Part shown: positions 17,768 through 27,261 of the stretch, piece after piece
How positions within the stretch are numbered: the stretch's first letter is position 1
Layout: every line of letters starts with the position of its first letter
From: Thiobaca trueperi
GTDB lineage: Bacteria > Pseudomonadota > Gammaproteobacteria > Chromatiales > Chromatiaceae
Length of the DNA stretch: 64,000 nt
Assembly: GCF_004342175.1 (NCBI RefSeq)
Contig: NZ_SMAO01000004.1
Span: 124,001-188,000, forward strand
Direction of reading: 5' to 3'
Made by a program: the position numbers and the translations under genes
The notes under the pieces: model-generated
Told to the model about the DNA's origin: nothing
Database searches by the model: none
The model's input: only the letters and a program-made list of their open reading frames with translations

Positions 17768-18946
17768 TTGACATTGAGACCCGGTTTCAAGGTAATCGCG
17801 ACCCTTGCCGCACTGGCCCTGTACCTGCAACTCCCTGGTTGCAGTTCGCTTGGTCTCGATGAGGCTCTGCCCGATCAGCGGCTGATCTACAAGAAGCAGC
17901 GCGAAGCGAGCGAGAACCTGGAGGTTCCGCCCGATCTCGCCGGCAGCAGCTTCGATGACGCCCTGGATATTCCCGATGGCGGAGCGCCCGCCACCTTCTC
18001 CGAATATTCAGGCGGACGTGCGCAGCGCCAGCAGGTTGCCTCAAGCGGAACCGTGCTGCCAGCGGTCCCGAATGTCGAACTCAGACGGACGGACAAGGGT
18101 CGCTGGCTGGAAGTGCAGGCGCCGGCCCAGCAGGTCTGGCCGAAGGTCGTCGCCTTCTGGCGCGAGCAGGGCATCCTGCTGGTGGAGCAGAATCCCGCAA
18201 TCGGCGTGATGAAGACCGACTGGCTCGACAATCGCGCCGAGATCCGCCAGGACTTCCTGACCCGCATGGTCAGCAAGGTCGCCGAGGGACTCTACGCCAC
18301 CTCCACCCGCGACCAGTACAGTGTGCGGATCGAAGAAGGGACGCGACCGGGCACCGCCGACATTCATCTCACCCATCGTGGCATGGAAGAAAAACTGGTG
18401 ACCAGCGCCATCGGCGATGGCAGCCGCACCATCTGGGAGCCGAGCGGCAGCGATCCGGACAAAGAGGCCGAGATGCTCAGGCGTCTGATGGTCTTCATGG
18501 GCGCCTCGAAGCAGAGTGCGACCGAGGTGAGCGCCAGACCGTCCGGTGCGGCGCCGGCTCAGGGTTCGCGGGCGCGACTGGTGACCGAAGGCAGTGCTCA
18601 ATCGCTGTTGGTTCCGGAAGATTTCCGTGGCGCCTGGCGTCTGACCGGGTCGGCGCTTGATCGTGCCGGCTTCGCGGTGGAAGACCGCGACCAGAGTCGC
18701 GGTATCTATTATGTGCGCTATGCGGGAAAAGACGCCTCAGGCGACACCCGAACCGAAAAGCCCGGCTTCATCTCCCGGCTGGCCTTCTGGCGGAATAAAG
18801 ACATCGATCAGGTGAAGCAATACCAGATCCAGGTCACAGGCAATGACAAGGAGTCGCGTGTCAGCGTGCTGGACGCAAACGGCAAACCCGAACAGACCGA
18901 GAGCGGTCGGCGCATTCTGACGCTGATGCAGGAAAATATGCGCTAA
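17768..18946 (+). CDS. bamC: Outer membrane assembly lipoprotein BamC
   Basis: BamC is an accessory lipoprotein of the BAM complex that inserts beta-barrels into the outer membrane. The 392-residue product has a short signal with lipobox LPGC (Cys25), the extended DEALPDQRLIYKKQREASENLEVPPDL-type region that contacts BamD, and two helix-grip domains (about 105-240 and 280-390). Start codons are TTG at 17768 or 17774; the second is better spaced from AGAGG. dapA upstream is the conserved neighbour. The TAA stop at 18944 is the first codon of repeat R4. Confidence 0.9.
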   Translation: MTLRPGFKVIATLAALALYLQLPGCSSLGLDEALPDQRLIYKKQREASENLEVPPDLAGSSFDDALDIPDGGAPATFSEYSGGRAQRQQVASSGTVLPAVPNVELRRTDKGRWLEVQAPAQQVWPKVVAFWREQGILLVEQNPAIGVMKTDWLDNRAEIRQDFLTRMVSKVAEGLYATSTRDQYSVRIEEGTRPGTADIHLTHRGMEEKLVTSAIGDGSRTIWEPSGSDPDKEAEMLRRLMVFMGASKQSATEVSARPSGAAPAQGSRARLVTEGSAQSLLVPEDFRGAWRLTGSALDRAGFAVEDRDQSRGIYYVRYAGKDASGDTRTEKPGFISRLAFWRNKDIDQVKQYQIQVTGNDKESRVSVLDANGKPEQTESGRRILTLMQENMR

Positions 18947-19136
18947 ACCGCGCCCGGTGCGGCAGGCGATGTTTTTGGGTTGGATCAATCTTGGCAGCAT
19001 CGACAACCGTGAGAGCTGGCGCGGTTTAATATATTCAATAAGATGAATTTTAAACCGCGTCTCTACTGAGGTTGGTGACATCCCCAGAGCTAAACACAAA
19101 CTGAAAATCAAGCATATCGCTCTGGACGCGGTTCAA
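18944..19136 (-). repeat. Family 1 composite palindromic repeat, copy R4
   Basis: B' spans about 18944-19029 and A' about 19050-19136, with an AT-rich spacer. A' holds CTAAACACAAACTGAAAAT, the reverse complement of the motif in R1, R6 and R7. It fills the whole gap between bamC and the YciO gene: the left end is the bamC stop and the right end stops 3 bp before the next ATG. Confidence 0.85.
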
Positions 19137-19139
19137 TAA

Positions 19140-19763
19140 ATGGCGCAATTCTTTCAGATTCACCCCGAGAATCCGCAGGCGCGGCTGGTGCGGCGCACGG
19201 TCGAGATCCTGCTGGAAGGCGGCGTGATCGTCTATCCGACCGACTCGTCCTATGCGCTTGGCTGCCAGATCGGCGAGAAATCGGCGATGGAGCGCATCCG
19301 CCGCATCCGCCGTCTGGACGACAAGCACAACTTCACCCTGGTCTGCCGCGATCTCTCCGAGATCGCCACCTATGCCAAGATCGACGATCAGGCCTACCGG
19401 ATGCTCAAGTCGCTCACGCCCGGCGCCTATACCTTCATCCATGAAGCGACCAAACAGGTGCCGCGACGCCTGCTGCACCCCAAGCGCAAGGCCATCGGGA
19501 TGCGGGTGCCGGACAACGAGATCTGCCGCGCACTCCTGAGCGAACTCAATCAGCCGATCCTGAGCACGACCCTGATCCTGCCGGATGACGATCAGCCGCT
19601 GACCGATCCCTATGAGATGCGCGAGATCCTCGACAAGCATGTGGATCTGGTGATCGACGGCGGCTTCTGTGGCCTGGAACCCACCACTGTGGTCGATATG
19701 ATGGCCGATCCGCCCGCGCTGGTGCGGCGCGGCAAGGGCGATTCGACCCTCTTCGAGGAATGA
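19140..19763 (+). CDS. Sua5/YciO/YrdC family protein (YciO type)
   Basis: The 207 residues match the YrdC/Sua5 fold, whose best known members make threonylcarbamoyl-AMP for the tRNA t6A modification. Seen here are GGVIVYPTDSSYALGC, KHNFTLVCRDLSEIA, PGAYTFIHEATKQVPRR, and the IGMRVPDN loop. The sequence is closer to YciO than to TsaC, and YciO's exact cellular role is less clear. The ATG at 19140 is 3 bp after repeat R4, and no normal ribosome site is visible except inside the repeat. The stop overlaps the M50 protease start. Confidence 0.9.
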   Translation: MAQFFQIHPENPQARLVRRTVEILLEGGVIVYPTDSSYALGCQIGEKSAMERIRRIRRLDDKHNFTLVCRDLSEIATYAKIDDQAYRMLKSLTPGAYTFIHEATKQVPRRLLHPKRKAIGMRVPDNEICRALLSELNQPILSTTLILPDDDQPLTDPYEMREILDKHVDLVIDGGFCGLEPTTVVDMMADPPALVRRGKGDSTLFEE

Positions 19764-20443
19764 TGGACACATTGAACCAAATGCAACTGCTGGCGGTGCT
19801 GGCCCTGCCGGTGATCTTCGCGATCACCGTGCATGAGGCGGCCCACGGCTGGGTCGCCAACCGGCTGGGCGACCGCACCGCGCTCATGCTCGGGCGCGTC
19901 ACCTTCAATCCACTCCGGCATATCGATCCGGTCGGCACCATTCTGGTGCCGGCGCTGGCCTTTCTCTTCACCGGTTTTCTCTTCGGCTGGGCCAAGCCGG
20001 TGCCGGTCAACTGGCGCAATCTGCGCCATCCCCGGCGCGACATGGCGCTGGTGGCGGTGGCCGGTCCCGGCGCCAATCTGCTGATGGCCCTGCTCTGGGG
20101 GCTCGCGATCCATCTGGGTCTGCTGCTGTTGCCCATCTATCAATGGGTCGCGCTGCCGCTGGTCTACATGGGCGCTGCCGGGGTGCTCATCAATGTCTTT
20201 CTTATGGTCCTGAATCTGCTTCCCCTGCTGCCGCTGGACGGCGGGCGGGTGCTGAATGCGCTGCTGCCGCCAAAGCTCAGCTACTATTTTTCCCGGCTTG
20301 AGCCCTTCGGGCTCATCGTCCTGCTGGCGCTGCTGGTCACGGGGCTGTTGAGCACCATCCTGCTGCCGGTCGTCATCGGTACCGTCGATCTGCTCCCCGG
20401 CTCGGGGATCGTGAAAGAACTTTTTTTCGTCCGCTCCATCTGA
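19763..20443 (+). CDS. Site-2 protease family (M50) membrane metalloprotease
   Basis: The product is about 226 residues with five to six membrane helices. The zinc motif HEAAHGW is in the first helix, and a second conserved motif, NLLPLLPLDGGRVLNALL, supplies the Asp ligand. This is the short M50 subgroup without PDZ domains. The usual neighbours are YciO upstream and trpS downstream, as here. The natural substrate is unknown. Start choice is between ATG 19760 and 19763, both overlapping the YciO stop. Confidence 0.9.
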   Translation: MDTLNQMQLLAVLALPVIFAITVHEAAHGWVANRLGDRTALMLGRVTFNPLRHIDPVGTILVPALAFLFTGFLFGWAKPVPVNWRNLRHPRRDMALVAVAGPGANLLMALLWGLAIHLGLLLLPIYQWVALPLVYMGAAGVLINVFLMVLNLLPLLPLDGGRVLNALLPPKLSYYFSRLEPFGLIVLLALLVTGLLSTILLPVVIGTVDLLPGSGIVKELFFVRSI

Positions 20444-20459
20444 CGCGAGGTCGTCTCCC

Positions 20460-21677
20460 TTGGCTTCTGTCTCCGCACAACACGCGCGCGTGCTTTCGGG
20501 CATGCGTCCCACGGGCCGGCTGCATCTCGGCCATTATCATGGCGTGCTCAAGAACTGGCTGGCGTTGCAGCACGAGTACGAGTGCTTTTTCTTCGTCGCC
20601 GACTGGCACGCGCTGACGACCCATTACGAAGATCCATCGGCCATCCCCGAGAGTTCTCGCGAGATGGTGATCGACTGGCTGGCCGCCGGCATCAATCCCG
20701 GCTCGGCGACGGTCTTCGTCCAGTCGCGGGTGCCTGAACATGCCGAGCTGCATCTGCTGCTCTCCATGATCACGCCGCTTGGCTGGCTGGAACGTGTGCC
20801 GACCTACAAGGATCAGCAGGAGCGGCTCAAGGAGAAGGATCTCGCCACCTACGGCTTTCTCGGCTATCCGCTGCTCCAGAGCGCGGACATTCTGGTCTAC
20901 AAGGCCGGACAGGTGCCGGTCGGTGAGGATCAGGTCGCCCATGTGGAACTGACCCGCGAGGTGGCACGGCGTTTCAACCACATCTACGGGCGCGAAAAGG
21001 GCTTCGAGGAAAAGGCCGAAGAAGCGAAACGCAAGATGGGCAAGAAGAACGCCAAGCTCTTCGACAGCCTCAAACGCCGCTATCAGGAGCAGGGTGATCA
21101 GGAGGCGCTCGCCGTCGCCCGCGCACTGATCGAGGGCCAGGGCAATATCACCCTGGCCGATCGCGAACGTCTGCTTGGGTATCTGGAAGGCGGCGGGCGG
21201 GTGATCCTGCCGGAGCCGCAGCCGCTGCTGACCAAGGCGTCGCGGATGCCGGGCCTGGATGGACAGAAGATGTCCAAGTCCTACCACAACACCATCTCAC
21301 TGCGGGATACCCCGGCTGAGGTCGAGAAGGCGCTGCGGACCATGCCGACCGATCCGGCGCGGGTGCGGCGCACCGATCCGGGCGATCCGGCCAAGTGTCC
21401 GGTGTGGCAGTTCCATCAGGTCTATTCCAATGAAGCGGTGCATGAGTGGGTGCAGCAGGGCTGCAAGTCTGCCGGCATCGGCTGTCTTGAATGCAAGCAG
21501 CCCGTGGTCGATGCCGTGCTGGCCGAACTGCTGCCGATCCAGACCCGCGCGCAGGAATACGAGGCCCAGCCCGAGCTGGTGCGCAGCGTCCTCAACGAAG
21601 GCTGCGAGAAGGCGCGCGATGTGGCCCATGAGACCCTTGAAGAAGTGCGGCACGCCATGTCACTCGTCATGGCTTAA
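20460..21677 (+). CDS. trpS: Tryptophan-tRNA ligase
   Basis: TrpS charges tRNA-Trp. The class I signatures are HLGHYHG (residues 22-28) and KMSKS near residue 270. At 405 residues it is longer than the usual 330-350; the extra part is a charged segment of about 80 residues between the nucleotide-binding half and KMSKS (KGFEEKAEEAKRKMGKK through EGGGRVILPEPQP). Such inserted forms are known in proteobacteria. The start is TTG at 20460 with GAGG about 10 bp upstream. Confidence 0.93.
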   Translation: MASVSAQHARVLSGMRPTGRLHLGHYHGVLKNWLALQHEYECFFFVADWHALTTHYEDPSAIPESSREMVIDWLAAGINPGSATVFVQSRVPEHAELHLLLSMITPLGWLERVPTYKDQQERLKEKDLATYGFLGYPLLQSADILVYKAGQVPVGEDQVAHVELTREVARRFNHIYGREKGFEEKAEEAKRKMGKKNAKLFDSLKRRYQEQGDQEALAVARALIEGQGNITLADRERLLGYLEGGGRVILPEPQPLLTKASRMPGLDGQKMSKSYHNTISLRDTPAEVEKALRTMPTDPARVRRTDPGDPAKCPVWQFHQVYSNEAVHEWVQQGCKSAGIGCLECKQPVVDAVLAELLPIQTRAQEYEAQPELVRSVLNEGCEKARDVAHETLEEVRHAMSLVMA

Positions 21678-21684
21678 TCTCAAT

Positions 21685-21771
21685 CTAAACCGCGTCCGGT
21701 GTGACCAAAGACCACTTGCGGTTTGGTTCGATCTGGCGGCGACCAATGGCCGTCAGTGGGACGCGGTTTAG
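21685..21771 (+). repeat. Family 1 single A-type module, copy R5
   Basis: A single palindrome-ended unit (CTAAACCGCGTCC ... GGGACGCGGTTTAG) without the partner B module. Its interior differs from other copies. It lies between trpS and scpA and ends 11 bp before the scpA start. Confidence 0.75.
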
Positions 21772-21782
21772 ATGATGAAAAG

Positions 21783-22748
21783 ATGATGGAAGCGGAAACC
21801 GTCATTGAGCTGTCCACTGCGTCGCACGGGGCGGGCAGCGTCCCCGCGACCCGGACCAGGTTGCGCGAGCGGTCAGCGAACGGATCAGCCCCGGCCACGC
21901 TTGATGTTGCAGAGACCACGCCGGCTGACACCCAGCCTGAATTGCCCTTCGCCATGGTGCAGGGTGCGCCGCTCCTGACCCTGCCGCTGGATCTCTATAT
22001 CCCGCCGGATGCGCTGGAGGTCTTTCTCGATGCCTTCGAGGGGCCGCTCGATCTGCTGCTCTATCTCATCAAGCGGCAGAATCTGGACATTCTGGACATC
22101 CCCATCGCCGAGATCACTGCGCAATACATGGAGTATGTCGAGCTGATGACCGAACTCCGGCTCGAACTGGCCGCCGAGTATCTGGTGATGGCGGCCATGC
22201 TGGCCGAGATCAAATCCCGTCTGCTGCTCCCGCGCACCAGTCAGGAAGAGGAGGATGGCATCGATCCGCGCGCCGATCTGGTGCGGCGGCTTCAGGAGTA
22301 TGAACGCTTCAAACAGGCGGCCCAGGATCTCGATGCGCTCCCGCGACTGGAGCGCGATGTCTTCGCGGTCAGCGCCGCCATTCCGCCCGGACTCAGCCAG
22401 CGCCTGCCGCCCGAGGTCGATCTGGGCGAACTGCTGATGGCCCTGCGCGGGGTGCTGGCGCGCGCCGATCTCTTTACCAGTCACCGGGTCGAGAAGGAAT
22501 CGCTCTCGCTGCGCGAGCGCATGTCGCAGGTCATGGAGCGTCTGATGGGCGGGCGTTTTCTCAACTTCACCGATCTGTTCAATCTCGACGAAGGCCGTGC
22601 CGGGGCTGTTGTCACCTTTCTGGCCCTGCTGGAGCTGATCAAGTCCAGCATCCTGGAACTGGTCCAGACCGAACCCTTCACGCCTATTCATGTGCGATTG
22701 CGCGAGTCTTCGCCGCAGGCCGGGATCGATGACAGCGCCGTCGCTTAA
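21783..22748 (+). CDS. scpA: Segregation and condensation protein A
   Basis: ScpA is the kleisin that joins Smc heads and, with ScpB, compacts chromosomes. The core begins LEVFLDAFEGPLDLLLYLIKRQNLDILDIPIAEIT, a hallmark of ScpA, and ends in a winged helix (VVTFLALLELIKSSIL). From ATG 21783 the product is 321 residues with an N-terminal polar extension of about 65 residues not usual in the family. The longer frame from 21723 is read through repeat R5 and is rejected. scpB overlaps the end by 20 bp. Confidence 0.92.
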   Translation: MMEAETVIELSTASHGAGSVPATRTRLRERSANGSAPATLDVAETTPADTQPELPFAMVQGAPLLTLPLDLYIPPDALEVFLDAFEGPLDLLLYLIKRQNLDILDIPIAEITAQYMEYVELMTELRLELAAEYLVMAAMLAEIKSRLLLPRTSQEEEDGIDPRADLVRRLQEYERFKQAAQDLDALPRLERDVFAVSAAIPPGLSQRLPPEVDLGELLMALRGVLARADLFTSHRVEKESLSLRERMSQVMERLMGGRFLNFTDLFNLDEGRAGAVVTFLALLELIKSSILELVQTEPFTPIHVRLRESSPQAGIDDSAVA

Positions 22749-23307
22749 ACTCATCGTCGAGGCGGCGCTGATCGCCGCTGGCGAACCCCTGAGCCTGGAC
22801 CAGATCCTGGCGCTGTTCAGCGAGGACGAACGGCCCGAGCGGGCGCTGATCTTGGCCGCCATCCGCGAACTGGAGACGGAGTATCAGTCGCGCGGCATCG
22901 AGATCATTGAGGTCGCTGGCGGTTTCCGGGTGCAGGTGCGCGCCAGCGTTGCGCCCTGGGTCGCGCGGCTCTGGGACGAAAAGGCGCCGCGTTACTCGCG
23001 CGCCCTGCTGGAGACGCTGGCGCTGATCGCCTACCGTCAGCCCATCACCCGAGGCGAGATCGAGGACATTCGCGGCGTCGCGGTCAGCACCAGCATCATC
23101 AGGACACTCACCGAACGCGAGTGGGTGCGGGTGGTCGGACATCGCGACGTGCCCGGTCGCCCGGCACTCTATGCCACCACCCGCAAGTTCCTGGACTATT
23201 TCGGTCTGCGCTCACTCAACGAGCTGCCGCCGCTGGCCGAGATTCGCGATCCCGAGGCGCTGCTGGGCGGTGAACTGACATCGAATGGACAGGATTTAAC
23301 ATCCTGA
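22729..23307 (+). CDS. scpB: Segregation and condensation protein B
   Basis: ScpB dimers bind ScpA in the Smc complex. The product (192 residues) has two winged-helix domains, with the conserved [26 protein letters not shown] and [26 protein letters not shown] 22729 overlaps scpA by 20 bp, which is typical. rluB often follows scpB in gammaproteobacteria; here a copper ATPase follows instead. Confidence 0.94.
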   Translation: MTAPSLKLIVEAALIAAGEPLSLDQILALFSEDERPERALILAAIRELETEYQSRGIEIIEVAGGFRVQVRASVAPWVARLWDEKAPRYSRALLETLALIAYRQPITRGEIEDIRGVAVSTSIIRTLTEREWVRVVGHRDVPGRPALYATTRKFLDYFGLRSLNELPPLAEIRDPEALLGGELTSNGQDLTS

Positions 23308-23314
23308 GCGGATC

Positions 23315-25804
23315 ATGACCGACTCACCAACCGGCTGTTTTCACTGCGGCCTGCCGGTCTCGCCTGCGGCGCGCGAAACGGCAGTCGTCGCTGGTGCCGA
23401 GCGCGCCTTCTGCTGCACCGGCTGCAAGGCGGTCTGCGAGGCCATCCATGCCGCCGGACTCGAAGGATTCTACCGCCGCACCCCGGCGGGCGAGGTGCTG
23501 GGACCGCCGCCCGAGCCGCCGCCACATCTCGCCGTCTACGATCTGGACGCCGTCCAGGAGGAATTCGCCGATGTCAGCGGCGATGCCCGCGAGATCCATC
23601 TGCTGGTCGAGGGCATCCACTGCGCAGCCTGTGTCTGGCTGATCGAGAAGGGCTTGCAGACCCTGCCCGGCGTCGCAGAGGCGCGGGTCAATCTCACCGG
23701 GCGACGGTTGCGGGTCCGCTGGGATAACGGTCGGCTGGCGCTCTCGCGCATCATCGGGCGGCTGGCCGATCTTGGCTACCGCGCCGCCCCCTTCGATCCC
23801 GATTCAGCCGAAGGCGCGCTGGGCCGCGAGAACCGCGCGCTGCTCTATCGTCTGGCCTGGGCCGGGTTCGCGATGATGAACCTGATGTGGATCTCCATCG
23901 CGCTCTACAGCGGCGCCGATCAGGGCGAGTTCCGCGACCTCTTTCACTGGATCGGCTTCCTGCTCGCGACCCCGACCATCCTTTACTCGGGCGCGCCCTT
24001 CTTCCGGGGTGCCTGGTCGGGTCTGCGCGCCCGGCGTCTGAGCATGGACCTGCCGATCGCGATCGGGGTCAGCGTCACCTATGGCTATTCGCTGGCGGTC
24101 ACGCTCGGTCTCGCGGCACAGGGCGCGGTCTACTGGGATACGGTCGTCAATTTTCTCTTCGTGATCCTGGTCGGGCGCTATCTGGAGGCCATCTCGCGAC
24201 GGCGTGCGGTCGCCTCGACCCAGCGTCTGCTCGATCTCCAGCCCAGGGTTGCGACCCGTCTGCGGGGCGAAGAGGAGGCGGTGATGCCGATCCGCGCGCT
24301 CCAGATCGATGACGGCGTGCTGGTGCGTCCGGGTGAGCGGATCCCGGTCGATGGCGAGGTGTTGAGCGGGACCAGTCAGGTGGACGAGTCGATGCTGACC
24401 GGCGAATCGCGCCCCATTGCCAAGGCCGTCGGCGACCGGGTCGCGGCGGGGACCATCAACCGGGCAGGCGTGCTGAGGGTGCGCGTCACCGGACTGCTGC
24501 GCGAGACCGCGCTCGGACGCATCATCCAATTGGTTGAAGCGGCGCAGTCCAGTCGCGCGCCGATCCAGCGTCTGGCCGACCGTATCGTGCCCTGGTTCGT
24601 GGCCGCGACCCTGGGTCTGGCGACGCTCACCTTCCTTGGCTGGATGGGCAGGGATGTCGAGTTCGCCCTGATGGCGGCGACGTCCGTGCTCATCGTCACC
24701 TGTCCCTGTGCACTCGGCATGGCGACGCCGATGGCGGTCGCGGTCGCCACCGGGCGCGGCGCGGCACGCGGCATTCTGGTCAGGAACGGCGCGGTGCTCG
24801 AACGCCTGTCCGGGATCGATCACATCGTTTTCGACAAGACCGGCACCCTGACCGAAGGGCGACCGGCGGTGGTGGCGCTGTACGATCTGGAAGGTGATTC
24901 GGGCTGGCAGCCGGTCGCCAGCGATGCCGCCGGGCTGACCGAAATCCAGCGGCGATCTCTGCGTCTGTGCGGTGCGCTCGAACGTCTGTCCGAGCATCCG
25001 GCGGCGGTTGCGATCCTGGATCTCTGCGCGCGCGCGGGGATTGCGACTGCCGGGGGCGAGGTCGAGGCGGTCGTGATTGCGCCGGGGCTGGGGCTCAGGG
25101 GACGAGTCGCGGGAATGATGGTTGTGATCGGCAGTGCGGAATGGCTGGCGCGTCATGGTGTTGCGGCTTGTGTCCACCATGAGGATGCGGGCCTGATCCA
25201 TTGCGCGTTCAATGGTCGCGAGGTATTACGACTGCGCATCCAGGACCGGCTGCGTCCCGATGCCGCTGAGATCATCGCCCGGCTGCGCGCTCAGGGCATC
25301 CGTGTGACCCTGCTGACCGGCGACCGCCGCGAGGTTGCGGAGCGGATCGCGGCGCAACTGGGCGGGATCGACCTCATCGCCGAGGTACTGCCCGAGGACA
25401 AGGATCGGGTGATCGGCGACCTCCAGCGCGGCGGTCAGCGGGTGGCGATGGTCGGCGACGGCGTCAACGATGCCCCGGCGCTGGTGCGGGCCGATGTCGG
25501 CATCGCCTTGGGCAGTGGCACGGATGTCTCCATCGCCAGCGCCGACATCGTGCTCATGTCGAGTGAACTGGGGCGCGTGGTCGAGGCCGCCGAACTCTCG
25601 CGGCAGACCCTGCGCGCCATTCGCCAGAATATCGGGATCTCGGCGGTCTATAACCTCATCATGGTCCCGCTCGCCATGGCCGGGATCGTCACGCCCCTGA
25701 TCGCTGCCATTGCGATGCCGTTGAGTTCACTTGCGGTGATCGGCAACTCGGCGCGTCTTTTGCACAAAACGTCTGTCAAACCGCGTCCAGCGCGATATGC
25801 GTAA
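23315..25804 (+). CDS. ccoI: Copper-translocating P-type ATPase of the CcoI/FixI type
   Basis: CcoI moves copper for assembly of cbb3 cytochrome oxidase. The 829 residues show an N-terminal metal-binding domain (Cys8, Cys11, Cys33, Cys34, Cys37), a heavy-metal-associated domain with GIHCAACVW (Cys103, Cys106), the TGES actuator loop (362-365), the CPC membrane motif (463-465), the phosphorylation motif DKTGT (Asp507), and [10 protein letters not shown]. The N-terminal cysteine domain separates CcoI/FixI from ordinary CopA. ccoS lies about 7 kb away. The last eight residues (KPRPARYA) and the stop are encoded by repeat R6. Confidence 0.88.
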   Translation: MTDSPTGCFHCGLPVSPAARETAVVAGAERAFCCTGCKAVCEAIHAAGLEGFYRRTPAGEVLGPPPEPPPHLAVYDLDAVQEEFADVSGDAREIHLLVEGIHCAACVWLIEKGLQTLPGVAEARVNLTGRRLRVRWDNGRLALSRIIGRLADLGYRAAPFDPDSAEGALGRENRALLYRLAWAGFAMMNLMWISIALYSGADQGEFRDLFHWIGFLLATPTILYSGAPFFRGAWSGLRARRLSMDLPIAIGVSVTYGYSLAVTLGLAAQGAVYWDTVVNFLFVILVGRYLEAISRRRAVASTQRLLDLQPRVATRLRGEEEAVMPIRALQIDDGVLVRPGERIPVDGEVLSGTSQVDESMLTGESRPIAKAVGDRVAAGTINRAGVLRVRVTGLLRETALGRIIQLVEAAQSSRAPIQRLADRIVPWFVAATLGLATLTFLGWMGRDVEFALMAATSVLIVTCPCALGMATPMAVAVATGRGAARGILVRNGAVLERLSGIDHIVFDKTGTLTEGRPAVVALYDLEGDSGWQPVASDAAGLTEIQRRSLRLCGALERLSEHPAAVAILDLCARAGIATAGGEVEAVVIAPGLGLRGRVAGMMVVIGSAEWLARHGVAACVHHEDAGLIHCAFNGREVLRLRIQDRLRPDAAEIIARLRAQGIRVTLLTGDRREVAERIAAQLGGIDLIAEVLPEDKDRVIGDLQRGGQRVAMVGDGVNDAPALVRADVGIALGSGTDVSIASADIVLMSSELGRVVEAAELSRQTLRAIRQNIGISAVYNLIMVPLAMAGIVTPLIAAIAMPLSSLAVIGNSARLLHKTSVKPRPARYA

Positions 25805-26038
25805 TTTTCAGTTTGTGTTTAGCTTTGGGGAAGTCAACGACATCAGTGGAGACGCGGTTTAAAATTTTATATTTTTTAATATCTTAAACCGCGCCAGCTC
25901 CGATACTCCTTGAGTCTGCCAAGGCCGATCCGATCCACAAAGATCGCATACCGTGCTGGGCGCGGTTTAACGCTCGTCGATGCTGCCAAGGCCGCCCCAA
26001 TCCCCAAACATCACATGCCGCACCGGGCGCGATTCAGA
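25776..26038 (+). repeat. Family 1 composite repeat, copy R6, with an extra partial B module
   Basis: A spans about 25776-25862, B about 25884-25970. A second truncated B-like unit follows directly at about 25971-26038 (from CGCTCGTCGATGCTGCC to GCGCGATTCAGA). The left end codes the last residues and stop of ccoI. The gap 25805-26224 is fully occupied by this repeat and by hairpin H2. Confidence 0.85.
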
Positions 26039-26091
26039 CGTGTTGCGGAGACGCTTTGCCAAAGCGATTCGCCGGAGCCAGTTGCACCGAT

Positions 26092-26208
26092 GCTGTTCGT
26101 TGTCGTTGTCGTCGGCTTGCGAATCTTCGATGACGACAACGAACAGAGACGGCCTCGGAACCTCTGCGCGGCTGCACGAAACAGTTACTCGCGGCAGCCA
26201 ATTACCCG
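26092..26208 (+). repeat. Family 3 hexamer hairpin, copy H2
   Basis: The left arm CTGTTCGTTGTCGTTGTCGTC (26093-26113) has one more hexamer than the right arm GACGACAACGAACAG (26132-26146). The loop CGGCTTGCGAATCTTCGAT matches H1 and H3. The right flank, CCTCGGAACCTCTGCGC and later CTCGCGGCAGCCAATTACC, is shared with H3. It lies just beyond the 3' end of the HD-GYP gene. Confidence 0.85.
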
Positions 26209-26224
26209 CTTGGGATGTGGATTT

Positions 26225-27259
26225 TTACGTTTTTGACTCGATGGATTGCGATACGATGGATATGTCGGCCCCGGCAATCTCGCGCGCATCCCATTCCTGC
26301 TTGATCGACAGGATGCGTGGCAGAATCTCCTCAAAGCGCCCGAACAGACGCGGGTCGAAGTGGCTCCCGCTGCTCTCGCGCATGGTCGCCATGGTGCGCT
26401 CGATCGGCCAAGCCTCTTTGTAGGGACGCTTCATGGTGAGCGCATCGAAGACATCGGCGATGGCGACGATCCGGGCGGATTCCGAGATAGCCTCGCCCAC
26501 CAACCCATCCGGATAACCGCTGCCGTCCCATTTTTCGTGATGACGCAGCGCGATCTCGGCGGCCAGTTTGAAAATGGGTGCATCGTTTTTGGAAAGAATT
26601 TCGTGACCGATGCGAGTGTGCTGTTTCATCGTTTCCCATTCACGCGCATCGAGCTTTCCCGGTTTGCGCAGGATCTCGCCGGGAATGCCGATCTTGCCGG
26701 TGTCATGCATGGGCGCAGCCAGCAGCAGTTCGTCACAGGCGGCGTGCGTCCAGCCCCAGGCGCTGGCCAGTTCGCAGGCATAGGCGCCCATGCGCCAGAT
26801 ATGCACGCCGGTATCCGTGTCGTTGTAATGCCCCGCCATGCCCAGCATGGCGAGCGCGTCGTGATAGCTCTGCTGGAGTCGCGAGGACTGCACCAGCGAG
26901 AGATGCGTCGCGACACGGGCGCGCACGATGGGCGGGGAGAAGGGCTTGACGATGTAATCGACCGCGCCGGCCGCGAAACCGGCGGCCTCGTCACCCACGT
27001 CGGCAAGCCCGGTTGCAAAGATGACCGGAATGGAGGCGGTCGCCGGATCGGCCTTGAGGGTGCGGCAGACCTGATAGCCGTCCATGTCCGGCATCTGGAT
27101 GTCGAGCAGGATGAGCGCGGGCGTGCAGCGGGCCGTCGCCGCAAGCGCCTCGGCGCCGTTGCGGGCAAAGATGAGCCGGTAGTCTCCGGCCAGGATCTGG
27201 CGCATGGCGGCCAGATTCTCCGGTTCGTCATCGACGATGAGCAGTGGCCTGTCAGGCAT
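26225..27259 (-). CDS. Response regulator with HD-GYP domain (c-di-GMP phosphodiesterase)
   Basis: From ATG 27259 the product is 344 residues. The receiver domain has Asp53 (LLDIQMPDMDG) and Lys105 (VKPFSP). The HD-GYP domain follows, with His-Asp at 185-186 (APMHDTGKIGIP), HHEKWDGSGYP (GYP at 248-250) and ADVFDALTMKRPY. All metal-binding motifs are intact, so c-di-GMP breakdown is expected, switched by phosphorylation. The start follows the stop of the hybrid kinase by 2 bp with GGAG upstream; a TTG at 27265 is a less likely start. The kinase is the obvious partner. Confidence 0.93.
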   Translation of the reverse strand: MPDRPLLIVDDEPENLAAMRQILAGDYRLIFARNGAEALAATARCTPALILLDIQMPDMDGYQVCRTLKADPATASIPVIFATGLADVGDEAAGFAAGAVDYIVKPFSPPIVRARVATHLSLVQSSRLQQSYHDALAMLGMAGHYNDTDTGVHIWRMGAYACELASAWGWTHAACDELLLAAPMHDTGKIGIPGEILRKPGKLDAREWETMKQHTRIGHEILSKNDAPIFKLAAEIALRHHEKWDGSGYPDGLVGEAISESARIVAIADVFDALTMKRPYKEAWPIERTMATMRESSGSHFDPRLFGRFEEILPRILSIKQEWDAREIAGADISIVSQSIESKT

Positions 27260-27261
27260 CT

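Noticed and set aside
21723-21782. Longer ScpA start
   Set aside because: The first 20 codons would be translated from repeat R5 and the following spacer.
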